A stretch of DNA of 64,000 bases from Dechloromonas sp. A34. GTDB taxonomy: Bacteria > Pseudomonadota > Gammaproteobacteria > Burkholderiales > Rhodocyclaceae. The stretch lies in assembly GCF_026261605.1 (NCBI RefSeq), contig NZ_CP102486.1, positions 3,162,001 through 3,226,000 on the forward strand. Direction: 5' to 3'. This document shows, in pieces, positions 27,595 to 37,177 of the stretch. Both the position numbers and the translations under genes were made by a program. Position 1 is the stretch's first letter. Every line of letters begins with the position of its first letter. The notes under the pieces are model-generated. The model saw nothing but the letters and a program-made list of their open reading frames with translations. It ran no database searches and was not told where the DNA came from.

Positions 27595-28227
27595 ATGAGC
27601 ATTCCAAGGAAGCCTCGTTTCAATTGCTTGTTCGTTGCAATCCTTGGCCTGCTGGCCGCACTGGTTTCGGGATGCAGTACCACATCCGGAGTTCAACTCG
27701 CCGGGGCGGCGATTGGCATGGTTCTGGAGGCCACCGGCGTCATCAAGAAAGACTCTGGCGATCCGAGCAAGAAGCTGACGGATCTGTCGCTCCGGGTCTT
27801 CGCCGGCGAAGAACTCAACACGACCAGCAATGGAAAATCGCTGTCATTGGTGATGAAGATTTACATCCTGCGCTCCCCGGAGCGACTGAAGATGCTGACC
27901 TACCCCGAGATATCCACTACCGAGAGTGAAAGGGAGGCGCTCGGCGATTCCCTGATTTCGGTTCGCGAAATCACCGTCATCCCCGGCAAGTCCTACGACC
28001 TCCAGTTGAAGATTCCCGGAGAGGCCACCACCATCGGCATCGTCGGCATGTTCCGGGCGCCGTTCTCCTATCGCTGGAAGCTGGCGTTCGATGCCAAGAA
28101 CTCCTTCGATACCGGCATCATCGTCGGCGCCCACGCCTGCGCCCTGACCGCCAGCAAGGGCAGCCTGGCGAGCGATATCAGCCCTGACTCGGTCCACTCC
28201 TTGATCGGGGTCCAATGCAACCAGTAG
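27595..28227 (+). CDS. tssJ: T6SS outer-membrane lipoprotein TssJ
   Basis: A 210-residue TssJ (VasD/SciN family): signal peptide and lipobox VSGC at Cys27, then the beta-sandwich with LRVFAGEELNTTSNGKSLSL and VMKIYILRSPERLKMLTYPE. In well-studied systems TssJ binds the periplasmic part of TssM and anchors the membrane complex; no tssM is present in this cluster. First gene of the plus arm, 13 bases before tssK. Confidence 0.9.
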   Translation: MSIPRKPRFNCLFVAILGLLAALVSGCSTTSGVQLAGAAIGMVLEATGVIKKDSGDPSKKLTDLSLRVFAGEELNTTSNGKSLSLVMKIYILRSPERLKMLTYPEISTTESEREALGDSLISVREITVIPGKSYDLQLKIPGEATTIGIVGMFRAPFSYRWKLAFDAKNSFDTGIIVGAHACALTASKGSLASDISPDSVHSLIGVQCNQ

Positions 28228-28240
28228 CCATACCGACACC

Positions 28241-29584
28241 ATGAACAACGCAAAGATTCTCTGGGGCGAAGGGCTTTTCCTTCGTCCCCAACACTTTCAG
28301 CAACAGGATGCTCATGCCGAGGCGATGAATCGACGCACCTTACTCGCGGCAAATCCATTTGCCTGGGGGGTGCGCGACCTCGACCTCGATATCGACTCCC
28401 TGAAAAGCGGCGTTTTGCGCTTTAACCGGATCGATGCCATTTTTTCCAACGGCGATTTCTTCACCGCGCCGGATGTCGATCAATTGCCGCCGCCGCTGGC
28501 TCTCGACACGGCAGTGGCTGAAGAAGGGGCGACCGAGTTTTTTCTCGCGTTGCACCACGTCAGCCCGCACGGCGGCAACAGCACCGAAAACACTGCCGGC
28601 TCCGGACAGGCCCGCTATCTCATCGTGCCTCATGAAACCCACGATCTGTATACCGATGCGGCCGAGGCCGACATTGCCACACTGAGCAAGATCGCCCACC
28701 TGAAGTCGGCCAATGAACCCCGGGACCAGTTTTTGACGCTTCCGCTCGTCCGCATCCGGCGGACTGCCAGCAACGGTTTCGAAGTCGATTCCGCTTTCCT
28801 TCCGCCGTCGCTCAGTTTGCGCAGCGCGCCCGGACTCTACATGCTGTTGCGCCGGCAGATCGATGCTCTGCTCGCCAAGGTGGATGCCCTGTATGGGTTT
28901 CACCGCGAGCCCTCGAAGAACATCATCGAGTTCCGTTCCGGGGATATCGCCTCGTTCTGGCTGCTGCATACCGCGAGCAGCGCCTGCGCCACGCTGACCC
29001 ATCTGTTCCGCAATCCGGACACTTCGCCCGAACGGCTATTTCAGGAGTTGTTGCGCCTGGCCGGCGGCCTGATGACCTTCTCCAAGGCCTGTTCGCTCAA
29101 TGACCTGCCGGCCTACGATCACGACCAACCCGGCCCCTGCTTCGCGCGCCTGGACCTGATTTTGCGGGAACTGCTCGATACCGTGATCTCGACCCGCTAT
29201 TTCGCCATTGCGCTGACCCAGCCCAAGCCGGCTTTCCATGCCGGCCGGCTGGATTCCGAAAAGATCAATGCCGAGACCGCCTTTTACCTGTCGATCACGG
29301 CAACCCACCCGCAATCCGAAATCATTGAGTCGATTCCATTACGCATCAAGATCGGGGCTCCGGACGACGTCGAAAAACTCGTTCTTTCGGCCATGTCCGG
29401 TGTCCGCCTGACCCATGCCGCCCAGGTTCCAGCGGCGATTCCGGTTCGCCCCGGCGCCTGCTACTTCGCGCTGGATGCCCACGGCCCGCTCTACGAGCGG
29501 ATGCTCAAAGCACAGTCCGTCATGATCTATGCCCCGGAAAGCTACCGGGATCTCAAAATTGAAATGATCGCCGTTACGCCATGA
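28241..29584 (+). CDS. tssK: T6SS baseplate adaptor TssK
   Basis: A 447-residue TssK (VasE/ImpJ family), linking baseplate and membrane complex. The start after MNNAKI is the family signature LWGEGLFLRPQHFQQQD. Later come LPLVRIRRT and EIIESIPLRIKIGAP. Its stop overlaps the tssL start by four bases. Confidence 0.96.
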   Translation: MNNAKILWGEGLFLRPQHFQQQDAHAEAMNRRTLLAANPFAWGVRDLDLDIDSLKSGVLRFNRIDAIFSNGDFFTAPDVDQLPPPLALDTAVAEEGATEFFLALHHVSPHGGNSTENTAGSGQARYLIVPHETHDLYTDAAEADIATLSKIAHLKSANEPRDQFLTLPLVRIRRTASNGFEVDSAFLPPSLSLRSAPGLYMLLRRQIDALLAKVDALYGFHREPSKNIIEFRSGDIASFWLLHTASSACATLTHLFRNPDTSPERLFQELLRLAGGLMTFSKACSLNDLPAYDHDQPGPCFARLDLILRELLDTVISTRYFAIALTQPKPAFHAGRLDSEKINAETAFYLSITATHPQSEIIESIPLRIKIGAPDDVEKLVLSAMSGVRLTHAAQVPAAIPVRPGACYFALDAHGPLYERMLKAQSVMIYAPESYRDLKIEMIAVTP

Positions 29585-30354
29585 CCAACGCACCCAGCCT
29601 GTTTTCCATTGCTCCCGGTACTCAGCCGGACGAATCAGCCGCCGAACGCCCGGCCAAGAACCTCGTCGATCTGCTGTATGACGGCTTCTATATGCTGATC
29701 CTGTTGCACAACAGGAGCGCCCCCAAGGACCCCGAAGAATTCTCCGGCAATATCCAGAAATTTCTCGACCAGTTCGAACGAACTGCCAAGAAAAACCATT
29801 TCAGTGCGGAAGACATCTTTGACGCCAAATACGCCTTCTGTGCCACCGTCGACGAAGCCGTCCTGACTTCAAAAATGAATATCCGCGACGTCTGGGAACG
29901 TCGGCCGCTGCAACTTCTGCTGTTCGGCGATCAACTGGCCGGCGAACATTTTTTTGACAAGCTTGAAGTCGCACGCAATGGGGGCGCCCCCCGGATCCAG
30001 GCCCTGGAAGTCTTCCACATGTGCCTGCTGACCGGCTTCAAGGGACGCTACTTGCTGGAAGGTCCGGAAAAGTTGAAGTACCTGACCTCCCAACTGGGCG
30101 AGCAGATCGCCCACATCAAGGGCAAGGCCGCGGCCTTCGCCCCGCACTGGGCTGCGCCGGACAGCGTATCCAATGCGCTCAAGCGCGATATTCCGTTCTG
30201 GGTCATCGCCTCCGTGCTCGCCCTGTTCGGGCTGACGGCGTATATCGGCCTTGACTGGCATGCCGCACGCAGCGTCCAGCAAACCCTGTCGCCCTTTAAA
30301 AACATCATCCAGTTGGCGCCGCGCGCCCCGACACTGACCATCACCCTGCCCTGA
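29581..30354 (+). CDS. tssL: T6SS inner-membrane protein TssL (DotU), short form
   Basis: A 257-residue DotU-family protein. The cytoplasmic hook domain includes FEARYAFCA-like IFDAKYAFCATVDEAVL and RPLQLLLFGDQLAGEHFF; a single membrane helix lies near residues 202-222 (PFWVIASVLALFGLTAYIGL) with a short periplasmic tail. It lacks the OmpA-like peptidoglycan-binding domain of extended TssL proteins. The next gene is vgrG2, where tssM would often follow. Confidence 0.94.
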   Translation: MTNAPSLFSIAPGTQPDESAAERPAKNLVDLLYDGFYMLILLHNRSAPKDPEEFSGNIQKFLDQFERTAKKNHFSAEDIFDAKYAFCATVDEAVLTSKMNIRDVWERRPLQLLLFGDQLAGEHFFDKLEVARNGGAPRIQALEVFHMCLLTGFKGRYLLEGPEKLKYLTSQLGEQIAHIKGKAAAFAPHWAAPDSVSNALKRDIPFWVIASVLALFGLTAYIGLDWHAARSVQQTLSPFKNIIQLAPRAPTLTITLP

Positions 30355-30362
30355 CCCAAGTC

Positions 30363-33131
30363 ATGATTAACGCCCTCCTCGACGGTCTCCTCTCCCAGCA
30401 CGCCCGGCTGCTTGAACTGAAGATCGCCTTGCCCGATGCCGCCCTGATCGTCGAACGTTTTTCCGGACGGGAGGCAGTCTCGGAGTCTTTCCGTTTCGAG
30501 ATCGACTGCGTCTCCACCAACGCCCATCTCGATCTCAATGCGCTGATCGGCGAGGAAGTCACCCTGCGCCTCCTGCAGGCGGACGGTAGCCGGCGTTCAT
30601 GGCATGGCTACGTCACCCAGGCCATGCAACTCGGGGCCGATGGCGGACTTGCCCGCTATCGACTGGTCATGGAGCCCTGGCTCGCCTTTCTCGGCCACCG
30701 CCGGGACAATTACCTCTTTCAGGAGCAAACCGTGGTCGACGTTCTCGGCGGGGTCTTCGCCGACTACCCCCAGGCCAACTGGTCGAACCTGATCACCCAG
30801 AAGTTGCGGCAGTACAGCCTGCTGATCCAATACAACGAAACCGACCTCGACTTCACCCGCCGCCTGCTTGCCGAAGAAGGGCTTTCCTTCCGCTTCGAAC
30901 ACGACCAAGCCGCAACCGCCGGCGACGATGCCCGTCATGCCCGACATCGTCTGGTGCTGGTCGACAGTACGAGCGAACTGCCGGCTTGCGCCCAGCCTGA
31001 AATCCGCTTTCACCGCAGCCACGCCACCGAAGGCAGCGACACCCTGCAAAGCTGGCGGGAAGTCCGCACCGTGCTGCCCAATACCGTGTCGCTGGCCGGC
31101 TGGGACTACAAAGCCCTGATCGCCACCGGCGCGGAAGCAAATACCAGCCTCGACAATGGCGAACTCCCCCGCCTCGAAATTCACGATGCTTCCCGCCCCT
31201 ATCGCTTCGAGGACAGCGCTGCCGCCCAATTTCGCACCGATCTCGCCCTTGCCGCCTACGAAGCGCGCTACCGGCGCTTTGCCGGCGACGGCAGCGTCCG
31301 CCAACTTGCCGAGGGCACTGTTTTCACGCTCAGCCAGCACGACGCTTACCGCGGCGACGACGCCCGCTTCACTGTCCTCGCCGTCGACCATCACGGCGCC
31401 AACAACCTCGGGGCACAGGCCGCCGAGTTGCTGGGCAGCACCGATGTCGAAAGGGGCACTTACCGCAATCACCTGCTCGCCCAACCCGCCCGCCAGCCGG
31501 TTGTCCCGCTGCCCATCGCCAAACCGCTGGCCCGCCCGCAAACCGCGCTCGTCGTGGGGCTGCCCGATAACGTGCTGACCACCGAACGCGATCACCGGGT
31601 CAAGATCCAGTTTCATTGGCAACGCGGCGCCTCGCCCAATCCGGGCGGGCTCGATGCGGCGGAACAATCCGGCCACGCCCCGGGCAACGATCAGTCCGGA
31701 ACCTGGGTCCGCGTCGCCGAGTGGTTGTCCGGGCCGAACTGGGGCAGTCATTTTTTGCCGCGCATCGGCAACGAAGTCCTCATCGACTTTCTGGACGGCG
31801 ACATCGATCGCCCGCTGCTCATCGGTCAGGCCTATAACGGGGCAGACCAGCCGCCCTTCGCCGCCGGCCACGAGGGATCCGCCAATCACCCCGGCGTGCT
31901 GTCGGGCTGGATGAGCCACAATTTCAAGGAAGGCTACAACCAGTGGGTGGTCGACGATGCGCCCGCTCAGGTCCGCACCCGTCTGGCGACCAGCGAGAAC
32001 GCCGCGCAGCTCGGCCTCGGCCACCTGATCCACCAAACGCCGGGCAGCGCCACCCGGGGCGCCTGGCGCGGTTCGGGTTTCGAGTTGCGCACCGATGGCT
32101 GGCTGGCCGTGCGGGCCGGGGAAGGCCTGCTGCTCTCGGCGACTGCCCGGACCAACGGGCAGAGTACCCAGATGGATGCCGGCGAAGCGGTCGCCCAACT
32201 CAAGGCGGCGGCGGAAACAGCGAAAGCGCTGTCCGATGCGGCAAGTGCCCAGACGGCCCTGCCCCTGAAGGCGAATGCCGAACAGACGGCCTTCATCAAG
32301 GGCGTCGATCCGCAGCAGGATGGCAAATTCTCCGGCGACGTCGGCGGCCAGCCGGCACGCAAGGCGAATCCCGGCAGCCGCGAGCCGGGCGATCCGACCG
32401 AACGCTTTGCCGATTCGATCATCCTCGCCGAGGCGCCGAGCGACATCGGACTGGCCAGCCCGGCCAGTACCCTGCTCTTCGCCGGCGAACATCTGCACGC
32501 CACTGTGCAGCACGATTTTCACATCGCCAGCGCCCATACCATCTCGGCCACCGTCGGTGAAGGCGCCAGCTGGTTCAGCCACTCAGGCGGCATCAAGAGC
32601 ATCGCCGCCGCCGGCAGCCAGTCGATTCAGGCCCATACCGACGAAATGGAAATCCTGGCCGATCAGGCCCTGACCGTCACCAGCAGCAGCGACGAGATCC
32701 ACATCCTGGCCAAGCAGAAAATCGTGCTCAAGGCCGGGCAATCTTCGGTGACGCTGGAAGGCAGCAACATCACCTTCGCCTGTCCGGGGACGTTCTCGGT
32801 CAAGGGGAGCGGGAATGCGTTTGTCGGGCCAGGTTCAAGTCCAGCGGAGATGGAAGCTTTACCTGATGGAACGGTCGATAAGGCGCCCAACTGGATCGAG
32901 GTAATGCACACCGATGTTGATGGCGAAGCCTTCTCCGGGCAAGGTTACAAGATTCACTTCGAGGGCGGCCAAATCGTCAGCGGAAAACTGGATGGCAATG
33001 GCTTTGCCCGCCATGAGAATGTTCCAGCCGCCGCCAAGTATGTCGAATACGAGCCGCGCGAACCCGGGAAAGACGCTCCTTGGGAGACGTTGGAACAATT
33101 GATCAACGCGGCGCAGCAAAAGCTCGGATAA
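30363..33131 (+). CDS. vgrG: T6SS spike protein VgrG (vgrG2)
   Basis: A 922-residue second spike protein. gp27-like module from residue about 20 (PDAALIVERFSGREAVSESF), gp5 OB-fold with HWQRGASPNPGG, GTWVRVAEWLSGPNWGSHF and PRIGNEVLIDFLDGDIDRPL, DUF2345 segment (SDEIHILAKQKIVLKAGQSS), and a C-terminal extension with YKIHFEGGQIVSGKLDGNGF resembling that of vgrG1. It differs from vgrG1 mainly in the C-terminal third. It lies 8 bases after tssL and 4 bases before the toxin gene, its expected cargo. Confidence 0.95.
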   Translation: MINALLDGLLSQHARLLELKIALPDAALIVERFSGREAVSESFRFEIDCVSTNAHLDLNALIGEEVTLRLLQADGSRRSWHGYVTQAMQLGADGGLARYRLVMEPWLAFLGHRRDNYLFQEQTVVDVLGGVFADYPQANWSNLITQKLRQYSLLIQYNETDLDFTRRLLAEEGLSFRFEHDQAATAGDDARHARHRLVLVDSTSELPACAQPEIRFHRSHATEGSDTLQSWREVRTVLPNTVSLAGWDYKALIATGAEANTSLDNGELPRLEIHDASRPYRFEDSAAAQFRTDLALAAYEARYRRFAGDGSVRQLAEGTVFTLSQHDAYRGDDARFTVLAVDHHGANNLGAQAAELLGSTDVERGTYRNHLLAQPARQPVVPLPIAKPLARPQTALVVGLPDNVLTTERDHRVKIQFHWQRGASPNPGGLDAAEQSGHAPGNDQSGTWVRVAEWLSGPNWGSHFLPRIGNEVLIDFLDGDIDRPLLIGQAYNGADQPPFAAGHEGSANHPGVLSGWMSHNFKEGYNQWVVDDAPAQVRTRLATSENAAQLGLGHLIHQTPGSATRGAWRGSGFELRTDGWLAVRAGEGLLLSATARTNGQSTQMDAGEAVAQLKAAAETAKALSDAASAQTALPLKANAEQTAFIKGVDPQQDGKFSGDVGGQPARKANPGSREPGDPTERFADSIILAEAPSDIGLASPASTLLFAGEHLHATVQHDFHIASAHTISATVGEGASWFSHSGGIKSIAAAGSQSIQAHTDEMEILADQALTVTSSSDEIHILAKQKIVLKAGQSSVTLEGSNITFACPGTFSVKGSGNAFVGPGSSPAEMEALPDGTVDKAPNWIEVMHTDVDGEAFSGQGYKIHFEGGQIVSGKLDGNGFARHENVPAAAKYVEYEPREPGKDAPWETLEQLINAAQQKLG

Positions 33132-33135
33132 TTCC

Positions 33136-34596
33136 ATGTGGGAAGAACTCGAAAATGGTCTGGCCTGGTTCAAGGCCGCACCGGAGCGCTGGATGTCCAG
33201 CGCCAAGCAGGATTTTACGGCCGCTGCCGAATGGATATGGATCGTCATCCAGGGCGATTTCTCGGATGATCAGACGACCGCCCAGGCTGTGACGGGAACG
33301 GTCATTTCCATGATTCCGCTGGTCGACCAAATCTGCGATGTGCGGGATGTCGTCGCCAATTGCAGGAAGATTAATCAGGACAGCAGCAATCGCTGGGCTT
33401 GGGTGGCCTTGGCGTTAACGTTGATCGGTCTCTTTCCAACCTTGGGCAGTCTCGTCAAGGGTTGCTTCAAGGTGATGTTCGCCTATGGAAGAAAAGCCAT
33501 GTTCCAGGCCGGTAAAACAGCGTTGGACGCGGACATGTGGAAAGCCAGCAAACCGTTTGTGGAAAAAGGCATCGGCAAGCTGAACGACTTCCTGGCCCAC
33601 CCAGAGGTGCGCAAGACACTCAAGGCCCTGAAGATTGACAACCCCTACAAATACCTGGCAGACCAATTGCGCAAGCTCACCCGGGGACTATCCCTGGGCA
33701 AGCTGACCGCCGCCTTCGACACCGCCATCGGCGCCCTGAACAAGTTGCTTGACCTCGTCAAGAAATGGGGAACGACGCCCATGCAAACCCAGGCCGGCCA
33801 ATTGCTACAAATGGTCAAGAAAGTTCGCGAGCAAGCCAACAAGGCGCTGGCCGATGCCCTGGCGCCCATTCAGAATTACCTCAATCGACTGGCCCAGCGG
33901 CTCGATGTCGAACACCGTGTGAATCACAGTGCTAGTACCAACGTGCCAAATCCGCATGGGACGACGCGGATGCAATTGGATGAGGAGATTGCTGAGCTGC
34001 GGAAGGCGAAGCCGGAATGGGTGAAAGTCGGGAAGGCGGGGATATATGATGCGGAACGTAAAGCCCCTCCAGTGCCTCCGACTCATTTCGATATTGGCGA
34101 AGATGCTCCTAAACCGCTAACCGAGGTTTACAACACCTTCCACGGCACCATCACCCCCGACATTTTACCGCCCGGCACGGTGCTCTATCGGGTACTCGAC
34201 GCAAAATCCAACGACAATGCCATTTACTGGATGAGCCAGGCGGAGTTTGATGCCCTGCACGCCAAACCGGAGTGGCGCGACCACTTCGCTGTCTGGAAGC
34301 ATTGGAACAGCAATGGCGAATACCTCACCTATACCGTGCCGCCCGGCAAGGGTATGCCGGTCTGGCGAGGCAAGGCTGCATCACAGCGTCTTGAAGACAA
34401 GGGAATTCCTGTTCCTGCCGACAAAAGCGGCAACTACTTCTGGCTTGAAGGCGGCCACGAGCAGATCGCCGTCAATCCAAAACTGCTCAATCCCGAACAT
34501 GCCAGCAAACGCGAATTCACCGGCTGGGGCTACGACGACGGAGATATTGAGGTTAACCTCGTCGGAGTGCCCATCCTGGAACGGAACTGGAGATAA
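33136..34596 (+). CDS. VgrG-linked polymorphic toxin, TNT-like NADase C-terminus
   Basis: A 486-residue predicted T6SS effector. The N-terminal part carries two hydrophobic stretches (GTVISMIPLVDQICDVRDVV and WVALALTLIGLFPTLGSLV), a pattern seen in T6SS toxins that cross the target inner membrane; a helical middle follows. The last about 140 residues follow the layout of the TNT NAD(P) glycohydrolase domain: PPGTVLYRVL with Arg352, AIYWMS, YTVPPGKGMPVWRGKAA, and FWLEGGHEQIAV with Gln443 where TNT has its key Gln. This domain call is by eye. It is encoded between vgrG2 and a predicted cytosolic immunity protein, consistent with a cytoplasmic toxin that depletes NAD. An ADP-ribosyltransferase is the main alternative. 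Confidence 0.65.
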   Translation: MWEELENGLAWFKAAPERWMSSAKQDFTAAAEWIWIVIQGDFSDDQTTAQAVTGTVISMIPLVDQICDVRDVVANCRKINQDSSNRWAWVALALTLIGLFPTLGSLVKGCFKVMFAYGRKAMFQAGKTALDADMWKASKPFVEKGIGKLNDFLAHPEVRKTLKALKIDNPYKYLADQLRKLTRGLSLGKLTAAFDTAIGALNKLLDLVKKWGTTPMQTQAGQLLQMVKKVREQANKALADALAPIQNYLNRLAQRLDVEHRVNHSASTNVPNPHGTTRMQLDEEIAELRKAKPEWVKVGKAGIYDAERKAPPVPPTHFDIGEDAPKPLTEVYNTFHGTITPDILPPGTVLYRVLDAKSNDNAIYWMSQAEFDALHAKPEWRDHFAVWKHWNSNGEYLTYTVPPGKGMPVWRGKAASQRLEDKGIPVPADKSGNYFWLEGGHEQIAVNPKLLNPEHASKREFTGWGYDDGDIEVNLVGVPILERNWR

Positions 34597-34602
34597 GAAT
34601 TT

Positions 34603-35574
34603 ATGTTGAAACCGACCCCGCTGATCCCGCAAGAAATCTATCTTCTCGAACGCTACAGCTCGCTCGATTACTTCGGGCGGATGCGCGACGCCTTCGAGGC
34701 CTGCGTCAAGGCTGCCGAGAATGCCTTGGCAGAGTTCATGAAACACCTGCCGCCGGATTATCGAAATCAACCGCTATGGAAACAGCCGGATGCCGTCTGG
34801 GGGGAGCGGGTGATTCCAAACATACAATTTTCTCTACAGGGCGTCTTCAACGGATACATCCGGCTTAGTCACGAAGACTTTGAAGGTCTCGCGTTGTCTG
34901 GCAATGTCACTGCTTCTTTTGCAGCAATCCAGCGCGACTACGATAACGAATGGATGCCCGAACCCTTTGTGACGGAATACGATGCGAACGAACGGATTGC
35001 CCGAAGGCTCGCCTCCAATATCTTCTACACCCAGCAAGGGAATTGGCACATCGGGGATTTATCCTATGACTATAATTCTGCCCGTGGCCCGCTTGATGCC
35101 CCCGAAAGCTGGCCCATCTACCGCCTGAACCATGCCATCACCGTCAAAACCGACGACAAGGTTCCACAAAGCGGCGTTTACCTCCCCAATGCCCCCAATA
35201 GTGCCGCCCAATTTCTGATCAAAGGCTACGAAGCTTGGCGCGCCTATGTCCAGCCCACGCCCGAGGAGCTTACCCCTTCTGGCTATTTCAAGAACCCGAC
35301 CATCCGCCAAGACTGCACCTGGACCCTGGTCGAGCGCGTTGCCGATAGCGGCGGCGGTACTGGTTTCGGTCCGCAAGGGGATGCCGGAGGCGCAATCCGC
35401 CGTCCGAACGTTGCCGCCGGCCAATCCTGCCCCGAAGCCGGCTGGTGGTTTACACCGGCGCAAGCCAATTCCCGCCGCTTCTTCAAACAAGGCGAAGTGA
35501 TGCCCTCTCTGGGCGGCGACTACGGCCTGACCTTCTGGCAATGGTCGCCGGACCAGTCGGCGCCAAAGTTGTAG
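34603..35574 (+). CDS. Predicted cytosolic immunity protein for the vgrG2 toxin
   Basis: 323 residues without signal peptide or membrane segment, starting 6 bases after the toxin. The N-terminal part (YLLERYSSLDYFGRMRDAFE and PPDYRNQPLWKQPDAVWGER) resembles Imm71/Imm72-type polymorphic-toxin immunity proteins; the C-terminal part with WWFTPAQANSRRFFKQGEV and DYGLTFWQWSPDQ recurs in such immunity families. Cytosolic location fits an NAD-targeting toxin. Family assignment is from memory of the pattern; role is from context. Confidence 0.65.
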   Translation: MLKPTPLIPQEIYLLERYSSLDYFGRMRDAFEACVKAAENALAEFMKHLPPDYRNQPLWKQPDAVWGERVIPNIQFSLQGVFNGYIRLSHEDFEGLALSGNVTASFAAIQRDYDNEWMPEPFVTEYDANERIARRLASNIFYTQQGNWHIGDLSYDYNSARGPLDAPESWPIYRLNHAITVKTDDKVPQSGVYLPNAPNSAAQFLIKGYEAWRAYVQPTPEELTPSGYFKNPTIRQDCTWTLVERVADSGGGTGFGPQGDAGGAIRRPNVAAGQSCPEAGWWFTPAQANSRRFFKQGEVMPSLGGDYGLTFWQWSPDQSAPKL

Positions 35575-35885
35575 GAACACCTGAGTTCGGCTCCAAACGC
35601 CAACACTCGGTGACAGTGGTGGCCACGCACGCCCGGCACCGCCCCGTCCGCTTCAGGTACCTATCCGAGAATGCGCCGAAAGCATTCACTGAAGGCAATA
35701 GTGAGCTTGCCCAAGAAAGATGTGCGGCCGACGATCTGCTTCCGCGCTGGCGACACTAGCTCGAACAACTACGGGCCAAGCCCCCATAGACAAAAACATA
35801 ATAAGCATCGAATAATTTATTCTTTTTGCTTGTTAAACGAGCCCTTAGACTGAGCGCATCGATCTTCTCCTCAGGAATTATTCCC
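35575..35885. other. Intergenic region after the T6SS, with upstream region of sbp
   Basis: No convincing gene. The first half is GC-rich without a coding signal that I trust. The part from about 35790 is AT-rich (ATAATAAGCATCGAATAATT, then TTATTCTTTTTGCTTG) and should hold the sbp promoter; AT-rich tracts of this kind precede CysB-controlled sulfate genes, but I cannot fix a CysB site. Confidence 0.4.
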
Positions 35886-36881
35886 ATGCGCAAATCAGTC
35901 ATTGCGGCGGTATTCGCCGCAGCGCTCAGCATCGGCCAGGCATTCGCCCAGACCACGCTGCTCAACGTCTCGTACGATCCGACGCGCGAGCTGTACAAGG
36001 ACTTCAACGCCGCCTTCAACAAGCATTGGCAGGGCAAGACCGGTCAGACGGTGAATATTCGCCAGTCGCATGGCGGCTCCGGCAAACAGGCGCGTTCGGT
36101 TACCGACGGCCTGGAAGCCGATGTCGTCACCCTCGCCCTTGGCTACGACATCGATGCGCTCGCCGAGCGCAAGCTGATCCCGGCCGATTGGCAGAAACGC
36201 TTCCCGAACAATTCCTCACCCTACACCTCGACCATCGTTTTCCTGGTCCGCAAGGGCAACCCGAAAGGTATCAAGGACTGGGGCGATCTGGCCAAGCCCG
36301 GCGTCGGGGTCATCACCCCGAACCCGAAAACCTCGGGCGGCGCCCGCTGGAACTATCTGGCGGCATGGGCCTGGGCGTTGAAGCAGCCGGGCGGCAACGA
36401 GCAGAAGGCCAAGGAACTGCTCACCGCCATTTTCCGGAACGTACCGGTACTCGACTCCGGAGCGCGCGGCTCAACCACCACCTTTGTCGAACGCGGCCTC
36501 GGCGACGTGCTGATCGCCTGGGAAAACGAGGCGCAACTGGCGGTCAATGAAATCGGCAAGGACCGCTTCGAGATCGTCGCCCCCAGCCTGTCGATTCTCG
36601 CCGAACCGCCGGTCGCCGTGGTCGACAAGGTCGTCGAGAAACGCGGCACCCGGCTGACGGCCCAGGCCTATCTCGACTACCTGTACTCCGAGGAAGGCCA
36701 GAACATCGCCGCCAAGCACTATTACCGGCCGTCCGACAGCAAGGTGGCCGCCAAATACGCAGCCCAGTTCCCGAAAATAAAACTGGTGACGATCGATAAC
36801 ACGTTCGGCGGCTGGCCTAACGCCCAGAAGATGCACTTCGCCGACGGTGGTACTTTCGACCAGATCTACCTCAAGAAGTAG
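35886..36881 (+). CDS. sbp: Periplasmic sulfate-binding protein Sbp
   Basis: A 331-residue periplasmic solute-binding protein for the ABC sulfate/thiosulfate importer. The ATG at 35886 gives a clean signal peptide ([21 protein letters not shown]). Family motifs: [48 protein letters not shown], and [20 protein letters not shown]. No cysT, cysW or cysA permease genes follow; instead an ArsR-type regulator starts 2 bases after the stop. Confidence 0.95.
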   Translation: MRKSVIAAVFAAALSIGQAFAQTTLLNVSYDPTRELYKDFNAAFNKHWQGKTGQTVNIRQSHGGSGKQARSVTDGLEADVVTLALGYDIDALAERKLIPADWQKRFPNNSSPYTSTIVFLVRKGNPKGIKDWGDLAKPGVGVITPNPKTSGGARWNYLAAWAWALKQPGGNEQKAKELLTAIFRNVPVLDSGARGSTTTFVERGLGDVLIAWENEAQLAVNEIGKDRFEIVAPSLSILAEPPVAVVDKVVEKRGTRLTAQAYLDYLYSEEGQNIAAKHYYRPSDSKVAAKYAAQFPKIKLVTIDNTFGGWPNAQKMHFADGGTFDQIYLKK

Positions 36882-36883
36882 CC

Positions 36884-37177
36884 ATGGAAAAACACTGGAG
36901 CGACAAGGATATCGAGCTGACTGCCGACCGCTGCAAGGCCGTCGCTCATCCGCTCCGGCTGGCCATACTCTGCCTGCTGGGCCAGGGGGAACGCTCAGTC
37001 GGAGATATTTGCCGCGAACTGGGCACCACGCAGCCTAATATTTCGCAGCATTTGACCCAGCTCCATAACCAGCGCCTGCTCAAGTCGCGCAAGGAAGCCA
37101 ACTTCGTCTACTACGCCATCGCCGACCAGCGCCTTAGCGAAATCATCGGCATGCTGCAAAAAATCTATTGCCCATGA
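36884..37177 (+). CDS. ArsR-family winged-helix regulator
   Basis: A 97-residue ArsR/SmtB fold: LTADRCKAVAHPLRLAILCL, then SVGDICRELGTTQPNISQHL as the recognition helix-turn-helix, then QRLLKSRKEANFVYYAIAD as the wing. There is no ELCVCDL-type metal site in helix 3; Cys residues lie in the DRCKAV segment, the LCLL segment, the DICREL segment and the C-terminal YCP, so a thiol- or sulfide-sensing type (like SqrR/BigR) is possible. It is in one transcription unit with sbp. The signal sensed is unknown. Confidence 0.88.
   Translation: MEKHWSDKDIELTADRCKAVAHPLRLAILCLLGQGERSVGDICRELGTTQPNISQHLTQLHNQRLLKSRKEANFVYYAIADQRLSEIIGMLQKIYCP

Noticed and set aside
35445..35759. Open frame after the immunity gene as a further effector fragment
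   Set aside because: It mostly overlaps the immunity gene in another frame, and no domain or ribosome site is visible.
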